DNA from: Methylorubrum suomiense
GTDB lineage: Bacteria; Pseudomonadota; Alphaproteobacteria; Rhizobiales; Beijerinckiaceae
Direction: 5' to 3'
Assembly (NCBI RefSeq): GCF_022179765.1
Contig: NZ_BPRE01000005.1
Span: 62,001-126,000 of the forward strand
Length of the DNA stretch: 64,000 nt
Position 1 is the first letter of the stretch. Every line of letters starts with the position of its first letter. Below the pieces are notes generated by a model. The model was not told where the DNA came from and did not search any database. It worked only from the letters and a program-made list of their open reading frames with translations. Positions 63,325-64,000 of the stretch are shown one piece after another. Position numbers and translations under genes: made by a program.

Positions 63325-64000
63325 ATGGCTGAGGTCAGCGGACCAGCGGTGCCGGCGTCGGGCTCGATCGACCGCTCGGAGCGCCCGGGCCGGGTCGGGT
63401 TGCTGCTGATGCTGGCGGGCGTCCTCGTCGGCGCCGCCGTGGGCTTGTCCTTCGTGGCGAACGAGCAGGCTCAGCCGCTCATCCTCGGCCTCCTGGCCCT
63501 CCTGGCCATGGCCGGGGTGTTCTTCCTGTTCGCCCTCGCCATCGGGGCGATCCAGCTCGCCGGCCCGGCGTCGCGCGACGACATCACTCGCGCCATCGTC
63601 GACGCCGCCCCGGAGAGCAAGCTCGTCGTCGAGGACGGCGGCCGGATGATCTACGCCAACGAAGCCTATATGCGGCTCGCCGGCGGCGACAACTTCTCGA
63701 ACCTGCGCCCCATCGAGCGCATCTTCGTCGGTGCGCCGGAGGTGTCGGAGGCCGTCTACCGCCTCGCCCAGGCCGCGCGGGACGAGCGCGCCTATACCGA
63801 GGAGATCCGGATGTCGCCGCCCCCCGGCGGGGCGGCGGAGCGCGATTTCGCGTGGTACCGCATCGCCGTGCGGCCGATCCCGCGCCCGCGCGGCGCGGCG
63901 GCGCTCTGGACGGTGAGCGACGTCACCCACGAGCGCGAGCGCCAGGAGAACGTCTTCCAGGAACTCCAGCATGCGATCGACTACCTCGACCACGCCCCCG
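63325..64000 (+). CDS. cckA: Cell-cycle hybrid histidine kinase CckA, 5' part
   Basis: The first 225 residues: two hydrophobic helices (GRVGLLLMLAGVLVGAAVGLSFVA and LILGLLALLAMAGVFFLFALAIG), then a PAS domain (AIVDAAPESKLVVEDGGRMIYANEAYMRLAG) with WTVSDVTHERERQENVFQELQHAIDYLDHAP, the linker typical of CckA before its second PAS. CckA phosphorylates CtrA through ChpT. The kinase and receiver parts lie beyond the window. ATG 63325 has TAGGG upstream. It follows flhB by 118 bases. Confidence 0.88.
   Translation, partial: MAEVSGPAVPASGSIDRSERPGRVGLLLMLAGVLVGAAVGLSFVANEQAQPLILGLLALLAMAGVFFLFALAIGAIQLAGPASRDDITRAIVDAAPESKLVVEDGGRMIYANEAYMRLAGGDNFSNLRPIERIFVGAPEVSEAVYRLAQAARDERAYTEEIRMSPPPGGAAERDFAWYRIAVRPIPRPRGAAALWTVSDVTHERERQENVFQELQHAIDYLDHAP

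Overview
The window is GC-rich DNA from an alphaproteobacterium of the Methylobacterium/Methylorubrum type. Support for this comes from the aroA-cmk pair, a CtrA/CckA cell-cycle system tied to flagellar genes, an oxalyl-CoA reductase/synthetase pair of the kind used for oxalate assimilation in M. extorquens, and two promoters that match the alphaproteobacterial general stress consensus GGAAC-N16-CGTT exactly. Assignments rest on reading translated sequence by eye; no database search was run.

Layout. 1-9.7 kb is housekeeping and signalling: glpX (cut by the window edge) and hom, a TIGR02300 zinc/acidic protein, aroA-cmk, DUF167, a PilZ protein, a PAS-GGDEF-EAL protein and an EcfG-like sigma factor. 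A tRNA-Thr(UGU) at 9.9 kb is followed by a decayed phage fragment (GpA-type terminase and a frameshifted holin-like gene). From 11.4 to 20.8 kb lies an accessory block rich in redox and stress functions: a Rieske-FAD reductase, a SnoaL-like protein, two divergent catalase-family genes, msrA, an alpha/beta hydrolase, a DUF308 membrane protein and a SigF/NrsF-type sigma/anti-sigma pair. The noncoding gaps here are long and degenerate.

21-28 kb holds an OprB-type porin and a complete Liv-type ABC importer (two ATPases, two permeases, one binding protein), all on the minus strand and plausibly acting together in uptake. An AT-rich gap of about 1 kb with no gene follows, then a diguanylate cyclase, a PlsC acyltransferase, two tiny ORFs, a creatininase-family hydrolase and two CsbD-related stress proteins. 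34.3-37.8 kb is the FAH hydrolase - PanE2 (oxalyl-CoA reductase) - Oxs (oxalyl-CoA synthetase) cluster.

38-45 kb and 58-64 kb are cell-cycle and motility regions: ctrA, fliI-fliJ, flhA, a FliO-like protein, flgB-flgC-fliE, fliQ-fliR-flhB and the 5' part of cckA. CtrA-type TTAA-N7-TTAA boxes (one exact, one with a single change) lie upstream of flgB and flhA, and tandem half sites plus GANTC sites lie upstream of ctrA, so the regulator, its kinase and probable targets share one window. Between these regions are a capsule-export pair (KpsE/KpsT-like, no KpsM), a ceramidase-family protein, xthA, DUF2336, DUF1491, a peptidoglycan-binding protein, a DivJ/PleC-like sensor kinase, and a DgcA-DgcN-FAD oxidase cluster suggesting D-glutamate use. 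Three copies of a palindromic intergenic repeat sit at 37.9, 42.8 and 60.9 kb.
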